From positions 2,852,001-2,916,000 of the forward strand of contig NZ_CP058246.1 in the NCBI RefSeq assembly GCF_013388355.1: DNA of 64,000 nucleotides, read 5' to 3'. This document shows positions 35,716 through 45,227 of this stretch, piece after piece (the stretch's first letter is position 1; every line of letters starts with the position of its first letter). Both the position numbers and the translations under genes were made by a program. The DNA is from Flavobacterium sp. LPB0248. GTDB taxonomy: Bacteria > Bacteroidota > Bacteroidia > Flavobacteriales > Flavobacteriaceae. Under the pieces are notes generated by a model that worked only from the letters and a program-made list of their open reading frames with translations, was not told the origin of the DNA and did no database searches.

Positions 35716-37347
35716 TTATAAATTCAAAACCTGATCTTTAGGATATTTTACACGATAACTTATTCTGATTTTCTTGGTTTCATTTGGTTTCAGTTGTAAT
35801 TGCCAAGTTAAGATTCCTGTTTCAGAATTCACTTTTGCGCTGTCAGTTTGCAATAATTCTACTTCGATTTCCTTATTGGTTGTCAACGGATATTGATCTT
35901 TTAATAAAAGTTCAACCAATTCTTTTTTATTATTTCGAACGGTAATGTCGTAGGTAAAAGTTTGTTCTTTTCTAGAAGACAAAAACTTTGTTCCCGATTT
36001 GTCTGCTACTTTTTCACGTTTTATAGAAACTTTTTTATCGCGCCCCATACTTAAATTCAAAGTATCACTGGTTTGATTCGGTTCTATAAATGTTTTTCCA
36101 ACATACATTCCTTCAAAAATGATATTCGCTTCGCCTTGCAATAAATTGTATTTGCTGTAATCTGCAATTTCAGCAAGTAGGAAAGCCTCATTTTCTACTT
36201 TTGGAGCAGCATAATATTTATATGTTGCTGGAAGTTTAATTTCTTTTAGGGAAACACTATGTACTTTTCCATTAGAAAGAATATCGTACGGAATATCAAT
36301 ATCAAAAGCTATATTAAGTTGGTTTTCTGCAACAGTTGTAAAATCAGAAACCGAAGATTTTTTCATATTTGGTAATGCAGATACTACGACTTCTTCAATT
36401 GCTTTATCTTTCAATTCTCCGTAAGCACTACTTTGCAATTGGTTTGCAACAGCTCTTTGATTGTAACCATAATTGGCATTGTTTCTTAAAAACCAAGAAC
36501 TTAATATTGGAGCTTGATTGTTTTGGTTTGGATATCCGCTAGATAATGTTAGTTTTACTTTTTTCCAGTCGATGCCACTGTTCTGAACAACCTGTGCTTT
36601 ATAAACCATATTGATTGGCGTGTTTACACTTTCGGTACGCAAATCATAAAATGGTGTCCAAGATGCACTTTGTGTTAAATATGAAATCTCTAACGGGACA
36701 ATTCCTGCTGTACTGTTCATTACTTGAACAATTAATTTTCCTGATGAAGTTCGTTCTTCTTTGTTCGTATCAAATTCAAGTTTATTGTTCAGTTTCTGAA
36801 GTGTCTCGTCTAGTTTTCTCTGTTTATCGGTTAAGGTATTGATATTATTGGCAATTTCGATTTGTTTGTTTTTATAATAATCTACCATTTTCATTAATTC
36901 AGCAACGTTCAATCCAGAATTTACTCCCGAAATTTGTTGGTTTCGATCAAGTAATTGCATGGTTTTGTTTTCTGAATTAATCGTATTGACTACTTTTTGA
37001 AGTTCTTTTTGAACTAAAACAATACTATCATTAACTCTTTTAATTAAAGGCGATTTCGAATCTGTTTCATATTCTGAAATATAATTATTGGTAAACTGAA
37101 CAGACAGTACTGTTACATTTGCTGGAGCACCAATTTGCACTGAATTTTCATTTAAATACGAAGCCACATTTTTAATGACAATTTCACTTGTTCCTGCAGG
37201 CAAAGTAGTACTTGCAGTCTGAGAAATTTCGGCAGCATTAAAATATACAGTTGCGGCTTTTACTTTTGCTGTTGTAAAAATTGGCTTTTGTGCATTCGCG
37301 AAAGCGCTGATCAATAATACGATGAATAGAATTACTTTTTTATTCAT
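35716..37347 (-). CDS. DUF4139 (mucoidy inhibitor MuiA-like) exported protein
   Basis: A 543-residue protein with signal peptide MNKKVILFIVLLISAFANAQ. The N-terminal DUF4140-type strand region (AATVYFNAAEISQTASTTLP) is followed by a coiled coil (about 95-180), then a DUF4139 beta-domain (QSASWTPFYDLRTESVNTPI, LTLSSGYPNQNNQAPILSSW). Such proteins occur widely in Bacteroidota envelopes, with unknown biochemical role. The MuiA name comes from a mucoidy phenotype in another phylum. It ends near the terminator at 35669-35707. Confidence 0.88.
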   Translation of the reverse strand: MNKKVILFIVLLISAFANAQKPIFTTAKVKAATVYFNAAEISQTASTTLPAGTSEIVIKNVASYLNENSVQIGAPANVTVLSVQFTNNYISEYETDSKSPLIKRVNDSIVLVQKELQKVVNTINSENKTMQLLDRNQQISGVNSGLNVAELMKMVDYYKNKQIEIANNINTLTDKQRKLDETLQKLNNKLEFDTNKEERTSSGKLIVQVMNSTAGIVPLEISYLTQSASWTPFYDLRTESVNTPINMVYKAQVVQNSGIDWKKVKLTLSSGYPNQNNQAPILSSWFLRNNANYGYNQRAVANQLQSSAYGELKDKAIEEVVVSALPNMKKSSVSDFTTVAENQLNIAFDIDIPYDILSNGKVHSVSLKEIKLPATYKYYAAPKVENEAFLLAEIADYSKYNLLQGEANIIFEGMYVGKTFIEPNQTSDTLNLSMGRDKKVSIKREKVADKSGTKFLSSRKEQTFTYDITVRNNKKELVELLLKDQYPLTTNKEIEVELLQTDSAKVNSETGILTWQLQLKPNETKKIRISYRVKYPKDQVLNL

Positions 37348-37404
37348 GAGGTTAAATTTAAATTAGTGGGAAATATATGGTTATTACTGTTAAATAAAAT
37401 AGAT

Positions 37405-38028
37405 TTAATAGTACATCACTAGAATTATTTTCTTTTTAGAATTGTCAATTAGTTTTTCGAGAACGCCGAAGAACTTTTCGTTTACCATTGGGCATCCGAG
37501 ACTATTGCAAATAGGATAAGGCTGTTCGTCAAACGGAATTTTTGAGTATTTATGAAGCACTATATTTCGATCAAAAGCGTTATTGTTGGTTTTGTCTAAA
37601 CCATATAATTTATAAGCTTTTCCAAATGTTCCAATATATGAACCACCAATGGCGTATTTGCCTAACGAACTACAATTGGAGTTTTTAATATTGCTGAATT
37701 TTAACTCGCCAGGAATTCCTGTTTCCGAACCAGAACCATGTCCAACTAAACCTTTGTTTAGCAATTTGTCGTGTTTCAAATCATAAATAAAAAACCGATT
37801 TCTTCCAGATTCTATCTTCATATCTAAAAATAGCGCAACATCTGAATTGTATTTGGGAGATTTCCCCAAGAAGCTCCTTACTTCAGTTATTTCATTTTTT
37901 AGTTTCTTTTCATAAGAATAGATCGGTTTTTTAGTTCTTGTGTCTGTTGCTTTCTCTTTTTTATTTTCACAACTCAAACAAATCAACGGAATCGCCGTAA
38001 AGAGCAGAAAGACTATTTTCTTTTTCAT
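37405..38028 (-). CDS. L,D-transpeptidase-type lipoprotein (YkuD_2)
   Basis: A 207-residue lipoprotein (MKKKIVFLLFTAIPLICLSC, lipobox LLSC-like). The catalytic region has HGSGSETGIPGELKFSN, SSLGKYAIGG, IVLHKYSKIPF and CNSLGCPMVNEKFF; the last carries the active-site Cys of the murein L,D-transpeptidase-like family. Known members crosslink or modify peptidoglycan stem peptides, or are of unproven activity. It is encoded 8 nt after the vWA lipoprotein gene on the same strand, so they form an operon. Confidence 0.88.
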   Translation of the reverse strand: MKKKIVFLLFTAIPLICLSCENKKEKATDTRTKKPIYSYEKKLKNEITEVRSFLGKSPKYNSDVALFLDMKIESGRNRFFIYDLKHDKLLNKGLVGHGSGSETGIPGELKFSNIKNSNCSSLGKYAIGGSYIGTFGKAYKLYGLDKTNNNAFDRNIVLHKYSKIPFDEQPYPICNSLGCPMVNEKFFGVLEKLIDNSKKKIILVMYY

Positions 38029-38036
38029 TTGGATTC

Positions 38037-39197
38037 TTATTTTTCAACCGTATAGCCTTTTACTTTAGCGAAAGCTAGAATAGAAGAGTTAATTGTATTT
38101 CCAAGATCATCTTGAGATTTAGTTTTTTTAGCTTCGGTATCAATATATTGCTGACGTTTTTTTGCTAAAACACTAATTTCTTTCTGAATTGTTTCTCTTT
38201 CTTTTTTCTTTTCGTTTACGATTACTTGAATTTCAGCAGTAGTTTTATTTTGAAGTTCTGCTGGAAGTTCTTCTTTCTGAATTTTAGAAATAGCGCCTGC
38301 GTCATCTTTTACTTTATCTACCAAATCCCAACTTTCGTTTTTATAAGCCGCTTTCGATTTACTTACCGCACGATCTGTATAATTGGAAGCCGAAACCATT
38401 TTAGCATTCTGATCCTGCATTACTTGGTTTCTTTTTTTATCTGCACCTTTCGCACCATAATTGATGTACGTTTTGTTTATTTTTTCGTCACATTTAGCGA
38501 TTTCATCGTCATATGGTGTTGCAATATATTGAACCGCTTTGTCCGAATCGATATTGAAATATTTTCCTTTTCCGCGATCTGCGCCATCTTTCCAAAATGA
38601 ATTAATGCCTTCTGTTTTGTCTCCGCAGAAAATAGTATTTACATAAATATTATTTTTTAAAGCATCGCTAATTGTTTCTTTATAACTTATTCTTCCTTGA
38701 TCAAAACCTTCATTTCCTGCAATGTAAATCAGTTTCATGCTGTTTTTGTCAGAAGCCCATTTTAATCCCTTAGTTGCATCTTGAATTACAGCGCCGCAAT
38801 ATTCACTTCCGCCATTAGTTCTTAAAGCAAATAATTTCTCCGAAATCAAATCCAAATCTGTCGATAAAGGTGTCACTTGTCTGATGTAATTCGATCTTTC
38901 AGATAAACCGTCGTTTCCGTATTCGTATAAAGAAATTTCGATGTCTGGCGTTTTTCCTTCGTATTTTAAAGTCGTCAAAGTGTTTACAATGTTCCATAAT
39001 CTCGATTTCGCCTGATCGATTAATCCGTCCATACTATTAGAAGTATCCAATAAAAGAGCGACTTGAATTTTGGTCGTTTCAGCCGAATCTGGTTTTTCGA
39101 TTTCAGTATTTTTTATTGGTTTTGCATTAGATGAATTACACGCGGCAAAAGAAATTGACGCCGCCAAAAGTGCTGTTATAAAAAGATTTGATTTCAT
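38037..39197 (-). CDS. von Willebrand factor A domain lipoprotein
   Basis: A 386-residue protein with a lipoprotein signal (MKSNLFITALLAASISFAAC, Cys20). A vWA domain (about 43-235) has an intact metal-ion adhesion motif (DTSNS, Asp51) plus the TNGGSEYCG segment. A coiled-coil tail (about 295-380) includes KKKERETIQKEISVLAKKRQ. It may bind metal-dependently to an envelope partner. First gene of an operon with the L,D-transpeptidase-like gene. An 8-nt gap separates them. Confidence 0.88.
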   Translation of the reverse strand: MKSNLFITALLAASISFAACNSSNAKPIKNTEIEKPDSAETTKIQVALLLDTSNSMDGLIDQAKSRLWNIVNTLTTLKYEGKTPDIEISLYEYGNDGLSERSNYIRQVTPLSTDLDLISEKLFALRTNGGSEYCGAVIQDATKGLKWASDKNSMKLIYIAGNEGFDQGRISYKETISDALKNNIYVNTIFCGDKTEGINSFWKDGADRGKGKYFNIDSDKAVQYIATPYDDEIAKCDEKINKTYINYGAKGADKKRNQVMQDQNAKMVSASNYTDRAVSKSKAAYKNESWDLVDKVKDDAGAISKIQKEELPAELQNKTTAEIQVIVNEKKKERETIQKEISVLAKKRQQYIDTEAKKTKSQDDLGNTINSSILAFAKVKGYTVEK

Positions 39198-39304
39198 AGT
39201 TTTAGTTTTTAATTGGATGATTACAGATCAAACTTAAAAACTAAAAAAGCTCACTTTTTGGACAAATGGTGAAACGGTCTTTTGACTTGGTGAAACTTTC
39301 CAGA

Positions 39305-39961
39305 TTAATGTATTTGTTTTGGAGTGTTGATATTCAGGTTTTTTAAATCGCCATTTGGAGTAATCAAAATAAACTCTTTGTCTGTTTTGGCAACTTGTTT
39401 CTTTTCTTTTTCTCTGTTAATGAAAATCTTTATTTCATATTGCACCTGAATAACAGGTTCCAAAACCGAAGGATTAATGATGAAATCGAATTCTTTACTA
39501 AATACAGGCTGATAATAAAGCGTAGTCGATTTAGTAGCCTGATTAACATTTGCCGTTTTTTTTAAGTTTAAAGAAGAACTATTGTACGCTTCATAAGATC
39601 GGTACATTTCGACAGGTAAATTCACAACAAAATCATCGGTAATTCTTTTTTCAACGTTTGTGAATGTTTCTCCAAGAAGAAGTTCATAATTCTTGATTTT
39701 TTCCTGAATTAGCAGTTTCGCTTTGTTCATCATTTCTTTTTTGATGGTTTCTAATGAATTGGAGAAGTAATCAACTCGCACCAAATCGTATATTTCATAA
39801 TTAGATAAAATCGAAATAAAATCATTCAGCTGATTTGGATCGGAGTATTTTATGTGGATGTTTTTCTTCAGCTCAAAACCCAAAGGAACTTCGTTATAGG
39901 TTTTACGGCTGAAAACCTTTTTTTCGGCTTCATATTCGTAAACCGGAACAAAAGAAATCAT
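39305..39961 (-). pseudogene. SIMPL (DUF541)-type protein, 3' part after a frameshift
   Basis: These 218 residues (MISFVPVYEYEAEKKVFSRK start) continue the protein of the upstream reading frame. Restoring the frame at a T6 run (39982-39987 on the plus strand; A6 on the coding strand) by one extra A joins ...EIKLKK to SVEIFVDMISFVPVYEYE, a natural SIMPL-family continuation. So the ATG at 39961 is probably internal. The later part (DLVRVDYFSNSLETIKKEMM, FTNVEKRITDDFVVNLPVEM) fits SIMPL-type beta/alpha folds. The product would be exported only if the two halves are joined, since the signal peptide lies in the upstream half. Confidence 0.7.
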
Positions 39962-40269
39962 ATCGACAAAAATCTCAACACTTTTTTGAGTTTGATTTCG
40001 CTTAGCGAACGTTCAATTCTCTGATCAATTAGTTCGTTGACTTCTTTAGTTGTTTTACCTGTTTGAGTTATACTGAAAATTGCGGTGTATGAATCTGCTT
40101 TTACATTAGCAAGCCCTTTTACACTTGCTACAATACCTTCGTGAGAAGGAAAACTAATATCAATTGTATTATTAGCAGAATATTGATTCTGATAATTGAC
40201 ATTTCCAGAAACTTGTCCAATTATAAATTGAGAAAAAAGGATAAAAGAGGAGTAAAGTAGTTTTTTCAT
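39958..40269 (-). pseudogene. SIMPL (DUF541)-type protein, 5' part before a frameshift
   Basis: A 103-residue fragment with a signal peptide (MKKLLYSSFILFSQFIIGQV) and the start of a SIMPL domain (IVASVKGLANVKADSYTAIF, then SITQTGKTTKEVNELI). It ends abruptly in out-of-frame residues (VLRFLSI) after the A6 tract. The two reading frames overlap by 4 nt as ATGA, which could also be normal translational coupling, but the domain continuity favours one broken gene. A sequencing error, a recent mutation, or slippage at the A6 tract are all possible. Confidence 0.7.
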
Positions 40270-40417
40270 AATAATGGTTTTTAAGATTATGAGGTAAAAG
40301 TATTGATCGAAAAAACGTATTTTTGAGAGAATGGGTCAACGGGTCGTTTGACTTGGTGAATGTTATAGGATAGGAATTTGAAATTAAGTTACTTTACACT
40401 TTCTAAATAACTTGTTT

Positions 40418-42235
40418 GTGAAAAGTCATGTATTAATTGTTTTTAGTTTGCTTTTTTTAGCGTTTTTATTTCCTCACGAAATAACTGCGCAGGCAATTCC
40501 TGAAAAAAGCGAAACAAAGAGTAAAGTCAAAATCAGTAAAACTGCCGAAGAATTATCTAAATCATTAGATGAAAATGATGAAGCAAAAATTGCTCAAAAC
40601 TATGAAAAGCTGGCTAATGACTTTTTAAGCAAAGGCGATAATGCAAAAGCAGAAGAATATTTTAAAAGAGCTTTAAATTCGTATACCAAATTAAAACTGA
40701 CCGAAGATAAAACGCGTGTTACAAGGAGTTTAGCTAAAGTTCAGGAAAATCAGAAAAATTTCAACTCTGCTATAAAAAATTACGAAGCCGCAGGTTCGCT
40801 AACAAAAGACGCATCTGAAGAGAAAATCAATCTTAACGATGCCAACAGACTTAAAAATCAATCTAATCCTGCAAGTCAGACCACTTATGTCGATTCGAAT
40901 ATTGAATTACTGAAAAAAGACAAAAAAGCTGCCGAAGTAAGTGAAGCTTATGTACAGAAAGCACAGAATTCTTTGCAGCTAAATGATAAAGCAGTAGCAA
41001 TTGAAAGTTATAAAAAAGCTTTAAAATACGCTAAAGACAAACCAGAAGAAGTTAAAATTAAAAACGAAATCGCAAAAGTTTACGTTGCCGATAATCAGTT
41101 TGACAAAGCGCTTGCCATTAACGAAAAATTGCTTGCTGATGCTAAAACCAACAACGATTTTACCACAGAAATAAAACAATTGCAATCGCTGGCTTCACTT
41201 TATTTTGAAAAGAAAGAACCAGAAAAAGCCATTTCTTCTTTAAAAGAAGCCTATAATTTATCTTTTCAAAAAGGAAATTCATCTGAAGCCAGAAAGAGTT
41301 TATCTTCTTTAATTAAATATTATAAAACAAAAGGCGAAGACAAAGAAAGCATGGCTTTGTACGAACAGTTTTTTGATAATTTCGAGCAGTTAATAAAATC
41401 CGATACTACTTTAATTGATGCCAAAACGTTTCAGGTTACAGAAGACAAAATTCGTCAGCTTGAAAAAGAAAAGGTTTTAAAAGACGAATTGATTTCGAAG
41501 AAAAACTCTTTCAATTATTTCCTTTTAGGTTCAATTGGGTTGTTGCTGCTTTTATTTTTCTTCATTGTAAAAGCATTGTATTCTATCAGAATCAAAAACA
41601 AAGAAATCGCTTTGCAGTCATTGCGCCGTGAAATGAATCCGCATTTTATTTTTAATAGTTTGAATAGCGTCAATCAGTTTATTGCCGAAAACAAAGAATT
41701 GGAAGCCAATAAATATTTGACTTCCTATTCGAATCTGATGCGAAATATGATGGAAAATTCCAATAAAGATTTTATTTCATTGGATAAAGAGGTAGAACAA
41801 TTAAAGAAATATCTGGATTTAGAACATTTGCGTTTTCAGGATAAATTTGATTTCGAAATTGTGGTTGATGAGTCTCTCGATACCGAAAGAGTTTTTGTTC
41901 CGAATATGATTATGCAGCCACATTTAGAAAATGCCATTTGGCACGGATTGCGTTATTTGGACAAGAAAGGTTTTTTGTCGCTTCGATTTGAATATAAAAA
42001 CGGAAAAATTAATGTGATAATTGAAGACAACGGAATTGGTTTAACCAAAAGCCGTGAACTCAAAACGACTAATCAGAAAATCTACGAATCGCGTGGTTTG
42101 AACAATACAAAAGAAAGAATTGACCTTTTGAACGAATTGTACAAAAAGGATATTTCGTTTACGGTTTCAGAAAAAGAAGAGCCAGAATCGGGCACAATTG
42201 TTCAAATTGTTTTTCCATTAATTGATAAAATATGA
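40418..42235 (+). CDS. TPR sensor histidine kinase (LytS/His_kinase type)
   Basis: About 605 residues. A signal-anchor or signal segment (VLIVFSLLFLAFLFPHEITA) is followed by periplasmic TPRs (about 55-330, e.g. ANDFLSKGDNAKAEEYFKRA and YEKLANDFLSKG-like repeats), one membrane helix (FNYFLLGSIGLLLLLFFFIV), then a His_kinase domain with LRREMNPHFIFNSLNSVNQF (phospho-His) and a HATPase (IEDNGIGLTKSRELK, ESRGLNNTKERIDLL). I choose GTG 40418; an in-frame TTG at 40412 is an alternative. It is coupled to a LytTR regulator by an ATGA overlap. Confidence 0.93.
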   Translation: MKSHVLIVFSLLFLAFLFPHEITAQAIPEKSETKSKVKISKTAEELSKSLDENDEAKIAQNYEKLANDFLSKGDNAKAEEYFKRALNSYTKLKLTEDKTRVTRSLAKVQENQKNFNSAIKNYEAAGSLTKDASEEKINLNDANRLKNQSNPASQTTYVDSNIELLKKDKKAAEVSEAYVQKAQNSLQLNDKAVAIESYKKALKYAKDKPEEVKIKNEIAKVYVADNQFDKALAINEKLLADAKTNNDFTTEIKQLQSLASLYFEKKEPEKAISSLKEAYNLSFQKGNSSEARKSLSSLIKYYKTKGEDKESMALYEQFFDNFEQLIKSDTTLIDAKTFQVTEDKIRQLEKEKVLKDELISKKNSFNYFLLGSIGLLLLLFFFIVKALYSIRIKNKEIALQSLRREMNPHFIFNSLNSVNQFIAENKELEANKYLTSYSNLMRNMMENSNKDFISLDKEVEQLKKYLDLEHLRFQDKFDFEIVVDESLDTERVFVPNMIMQPHLENAIWHGLRYLDKKGFLSLRFEYKNGKINVIIEDNGIGLTKSRELKTTNQKIYESRGLNNTKERIDLLNELYKKDISFTVSEKEEPESGTIVQIVFPLIDKI

Positions 42236-42981
42236 TGACTTTGCAGAAGATAAAAAGTGTAATTGTCGAAGATGAATTGGCAGCGCGCGAAGTGCTTAAA
42301 AATTATTTGAGCAAATATTGTCCGCAAGTTGAGGTTGTCGGCGAAGCGCAGAATATAAAAGAAGCTGTTCCGTTATTGCATGAAATTAAACCGCAGTTGG
42401 TTTTTCTAGATGTAGAAATGCCTTTCGGAAATGCTTTTGATGTTTTGGAAGCTTGCAAAGACCTTCAATTTGAGACTATTTTTGTAACTGCTTTTTCTGA
42501 ATATTCGCTTCGCGCTTTAAATCAAAGCGCAGCTTATTATCTTTTAAAGCCAATTAGTATCGAAGAATTGATTATTGCCGTAAACAAAGTGCATCATCAG
42601 ATTTTGAATCATGAAATATTCAATCGAAATAAAATTATTGTTGAGAATTTCCACGAGCAAAAACCAGAAAAACAACAAGTCATTCTTCCAACGCTTGAAG
42701 GTTTTGAAGTCGTAAAAATGGAAGATATTGTGCGTCTTCGTGGTAATGGAAATTTTACCGATTTGTATTTGAATACTGGAGCAAAGAAAATGGTTTGCCG
42801 ATTTCTGAAGCATTTTTCGGAGATTTTGCCTTTACCTTTTATTCGTGTCCATAAATCGCATATTATCAATCTCAATTGCGTAAAATCGTATAATAAAGGT
42901 GGAATCGTAACATTGAACGACGGAACTGAAATTGAAGTTTCGCCAACTTATAAAGAAGAGTTTTTAAAGAACTTTAAGTAG
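42232..42981 (+). CDS. LytTR response regulator
   Basis: A 249-residue regulator. The receiver domain spans about residues 8-125, with acidic residues VEDE (12-15), phospho-acceptor Asp60 in LVFLDVEMPFGNAFDV, and the late Lys in YYLLKPISIEEL. The C-terminal LytTR DNA-binding domain has VRLRGNGNFTDLYLNTG and FIRVHKSHIINLNCVKSYNK. It would act on direct repeats upstream of its targets. The start overlaps the kinase stop (ATGATG). The operon is typical of Bacteroidota LytS/LytR pairs; targets unknown. Confidence 0.95.
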   Translation: MMTLQKIKSVIVEDELAAREVLKNYLSKYCPQVEVVGEAQNIKEAVPLLHEIKPQLVFLDVEMPFGNAFDVLEACKDLQFETIFVTAFSEYSLRALNQSAAYYLLKPISIEELIIAVNKVHHQILNHEIFNRNKIIVENFHEQKPEKQQVILPTLEGFEVVKMEDIVRLRGNGNFTDLYLNTGAKKMVCRFLKHFSEILPLPFIRVHKSHIINLNCVKSYNKGGIVTLNDGTEIEVSPTYKEEFLKNFK

Positions 42982-42988
42982 TTGTTTT

Positions 42989-43090
42989 TTAACCGCAAAG
43001 TCCGCAAGGATTTACGCAAGGCTCGCAAAAAGAAATTGTTTTCTAAAACTTTGCGTTCTCTGTGTAAATCCTTGCGGACTTTGCGGTTAA
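42989..43090. repeat. Perfect 27-bp inverted repeat
   Basis: The arm 42989-43015 (starting TTAACCGCAAAGTCCGCAAGG) is a perfect reverse complement of 43064-43090, with a 48-nt loop. It sits between the LytTR gene and the convergent GT51 gene and could serve as a transcription stop for both. It may be another dispersed palindrome of the kind seen at 6945, 9384 and 11180, with a different core. Confidence 0.85.
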
Positions 43091-43097
43091 ATATTAT

Positions 43098-45062
43098 TTA
43101 CAAATCAAATTCATCATCGACAGCTAAAGAATCTGTTTTGACTGCCGTAGAATCTGGAACTTTAATTTTTATTAAAGAACGTGCATTTCCCGAAATGTAA
43201 ACAGGTAATATTCCGATTGTATCTTCTGGTACCAAAAGACCTCTTCTAAACATTAAATTCTTTAGGAATTTTTGGTTTTTAATCGCATAATCTTTCAAGT
43301 TACCTTCATCGTTAAATTGATACATGAATTTTCTTGGTTTCGGAATTATCGTAGCTAAGTACAAACATTCGTCTACATTTAATGCCGAAGGACTTTTCTG
43401 GAAGTAAAAATGACTTGCTTCTCCGATTCCGTAAACATTTGGTCCCCATTCAATAATGTTGAAATAGACCTCGAGCATTCTTTCTTTGCTTACAATTCGG
43501 TTATTTTCTAAAATGTAAACCAATAGAATTTCTTCAAGCTTTCGCGAAAGCGTTTTTTCTCTAGTTAGAAACACATTTTTAATCAACTGCATGCTGATGG
43601 TACTTGCTCCACGTGAGAATTTCTTCGTTCTGATATTCTTTAGAATGGATTGTTTGAACGCTTCGTTTATGAATCCGCGATGAGAGAAGAAAGATGGATC
43701 TTCTGTCGTTAAAACACATTTTCTTAAATAAGGGGAAATCTGATCTAAAGGCGTATAATTCGGATTTGCATTTCCAACCAAAACAGGTCTTTGCAATACA
43801 TTCTGAATAATGGCACGATACACAAACTCGCCGTTTAACTTATTTAAATCGGCTTCTCCATATTTGGTGATTCGTAAATCTTCTTTGTTGAGTTTACTGT
43901 CAAAAACAAGCGTATTTGGTTTGTTTTTGTTGAATTTGAAATCCAGTTTATAATCAAAATTTCCAGTTGCCTGCATTCCTTGAAAATGTGTAAATAATCC
44001 ATCAGGAAGCGAAATGATAAAATCCTGGGCTTTCATTTTCGGAATATCGACTTTTAAAGTATAAATCGTATCCTTTTCGGTATCATAAGAAATATAAGGA
44101 CGAACTTTGATTTTATTCAACTGCATTGTTGAAGTACTGTCGATTGAGATGAAACTATCTCCCAATAAAAAGCGGTAATCAAAACGGGCATTTTTTATAA
44201 CCACATCTTTACTGGCAATTTTTGGGTGATTGATTTTAAGATTTGCAATCGAAGTATAACCATCAATGTGAAGTTCGCTGCCACTTTTGTCAATGTTTTG
44301 GACATTCAATCGAATAGAATCGAAACTTGCTTTTAAGTTATAACGCTGATCTAAATAAGGAACGCGAATAGCGCCAGTATCTAAATTAAAAAAACGAATA
44401 TCAGCTTTTTTATTTCTCGGATCAGCAAATCCCTTAATGTTCCAACGCTGATCAAAATCTGTTGCTTGAACATGAAGATTGGTTTCGAGTTGTTTGTTGC
44501 TTAAAACCAATTTATCTACATCAATATTGGTTTGTTTTCCGTTGTCGTCGATTTTGAATTTGAAGTTTTTCAAATCCATGTCAGTTGGAACTAGATTTAG
44601 TACTTTCGAAATGATTCTGTAAGCAAACGAAGCGTATTTGCGTTTTTCGTTAGATTCTGTTTCTTCTCGGTCTCTTTTTAGAAAAGCATCAAAATTTCGT
44701 TTTTTGCCTTTTTTTACTAACTGAATATATCCATTGTCTACTTTTAAAGTTCCAACTTGAACATCTCCAATAAGTAAATTGCTTAAACTGATGCTGGTTT
44801 CCAGATTCTTTATTTTGACAAGCGTATCAGCATTAATTGGCGCCAAAACAACATCTGTCAATTTTATTGTAGACAAACCATCAAATGAAGCCGATTCTAC
44901 AGAAAAATTACTGTTGTACTGAACAGCCATTTTATGGGTAACTTTTGCAATGGCCTGTTTTAAAAGTGAATTACGAAAATAGTACAGTCCGATGCAAAGC
45001 ACTAAAATTACTATTCCTAGTATTTTTAATGCTTTATATATTTTTTGTTTTGGAAAATTCAT
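43098..45062 (-). CDS. GT51 peptidoglycan glycosyltransferase with long N-terminal AsmA-like region
   Basis: A 654-residue membrane protein. One N-terminal helix (ALKILGIVILVLCIGLYYF) anchors it. About residues 35-390 form a beta-rich region resembling AsmA/DUF748-type periplasmic folds. The C-terminal ~230 residues are GT51: LTTEDPSFFSHRGFINEAF (catalytic Glu), RGASTISMQLIKNVFLTREK, RKLEEILLVYILE and GIGEASHFYFQKSP. No transpeptidase domain follows, so it polymerises lipid II glycan strands without crosslinking. It is much longer than classic MtgA (about 240 residues). I start at ATG 45062; the TTG at 45077 is less likely. Confidence 0.9.
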   Translation of the reverse strand: MNFPKQKIYKALKILGIVILVLCIGLYYFRNSLLKQAIAKVTHKMAVQYNSNFSVESASFDGLSTIKLTDVVLAPINADTLVKIKNLETSISLSNLLIGDVQVGTLKVDNGYIQLVKKGKKRNFDAFLKRDREETESNEKRKYASFAYRIISKVLNLVPTDMDLKNFKFKIDDNGKQTNIDVDKLVLSNKQLETNLHVQATDFDQRWNIKGFADPRNKKADIRFFNLDTGAIRVPYLDQRYNLKASFDSIRLNVQNIDKSGSELHIDGYTSIANLKINHPKIASKDVVIKNARFDYRFLLGDSFISIDSTSTMQLNKIKVRPYISYDTEKDTIYTLKVDIPKMKAQDFIISLPDGLFTHFQGMQATGNFDYKLDFKFNKNKPNTLVFDSKLNKEDLRITKYGEADLNKLNGEFVYRAIIQNVLQRPVLVGNANPNYTPLDQISPYLRKCVLTTEDPSFFSHRGFINEAFKQSILKNIRTKKFSRGASTISMQLIKNVFLTREKTLSRKLEEILLVYILENNRIVSKERMLEVYFNIIEWGPNVYGIGEASHFYFQKSPSALNVDECLYLATIIPKPRKFMYQFNDEGNLKDYAIKNQKFLKNLMFRRGLLVPEDTIGILPVYISGNARSLIKIKVPDSTAVKTDSLAVDDEFDL

Positions 45063-45115
45063 AAAGTTGGTTTTCAAAAGAATTTAGAAATTTTTGAAAC
45101 GTAGTATTGTTTGTT

Positions 45116-45215
45116 TGTCACGAATTACGCGAATTAATTTTAGATAATGTAAAATGTATAAATTCAGATTTTAAATTTAAAATAAAATTCGTGTTTAATT
45201 TGTGTAATTCGTGGC
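45116..45215. repeat. Imperfect inverted repeat downstream of radA
   Basis: TGTCACGAATTACGCGAATT (45116-45135) and AATTTGTGTAATTCGTGGCA (45196-45215) are imperfectly complementary. It lies downstream of radA and upstream of the GT51 gene on the same strand. It resembles the CACGAATTAA-type phrases at 5235-5250. Otherwise the 165-nt gap holds nothing. Confidence 0.5.
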
Positions 45216-45227
45216 AAAAAGAAAAAA

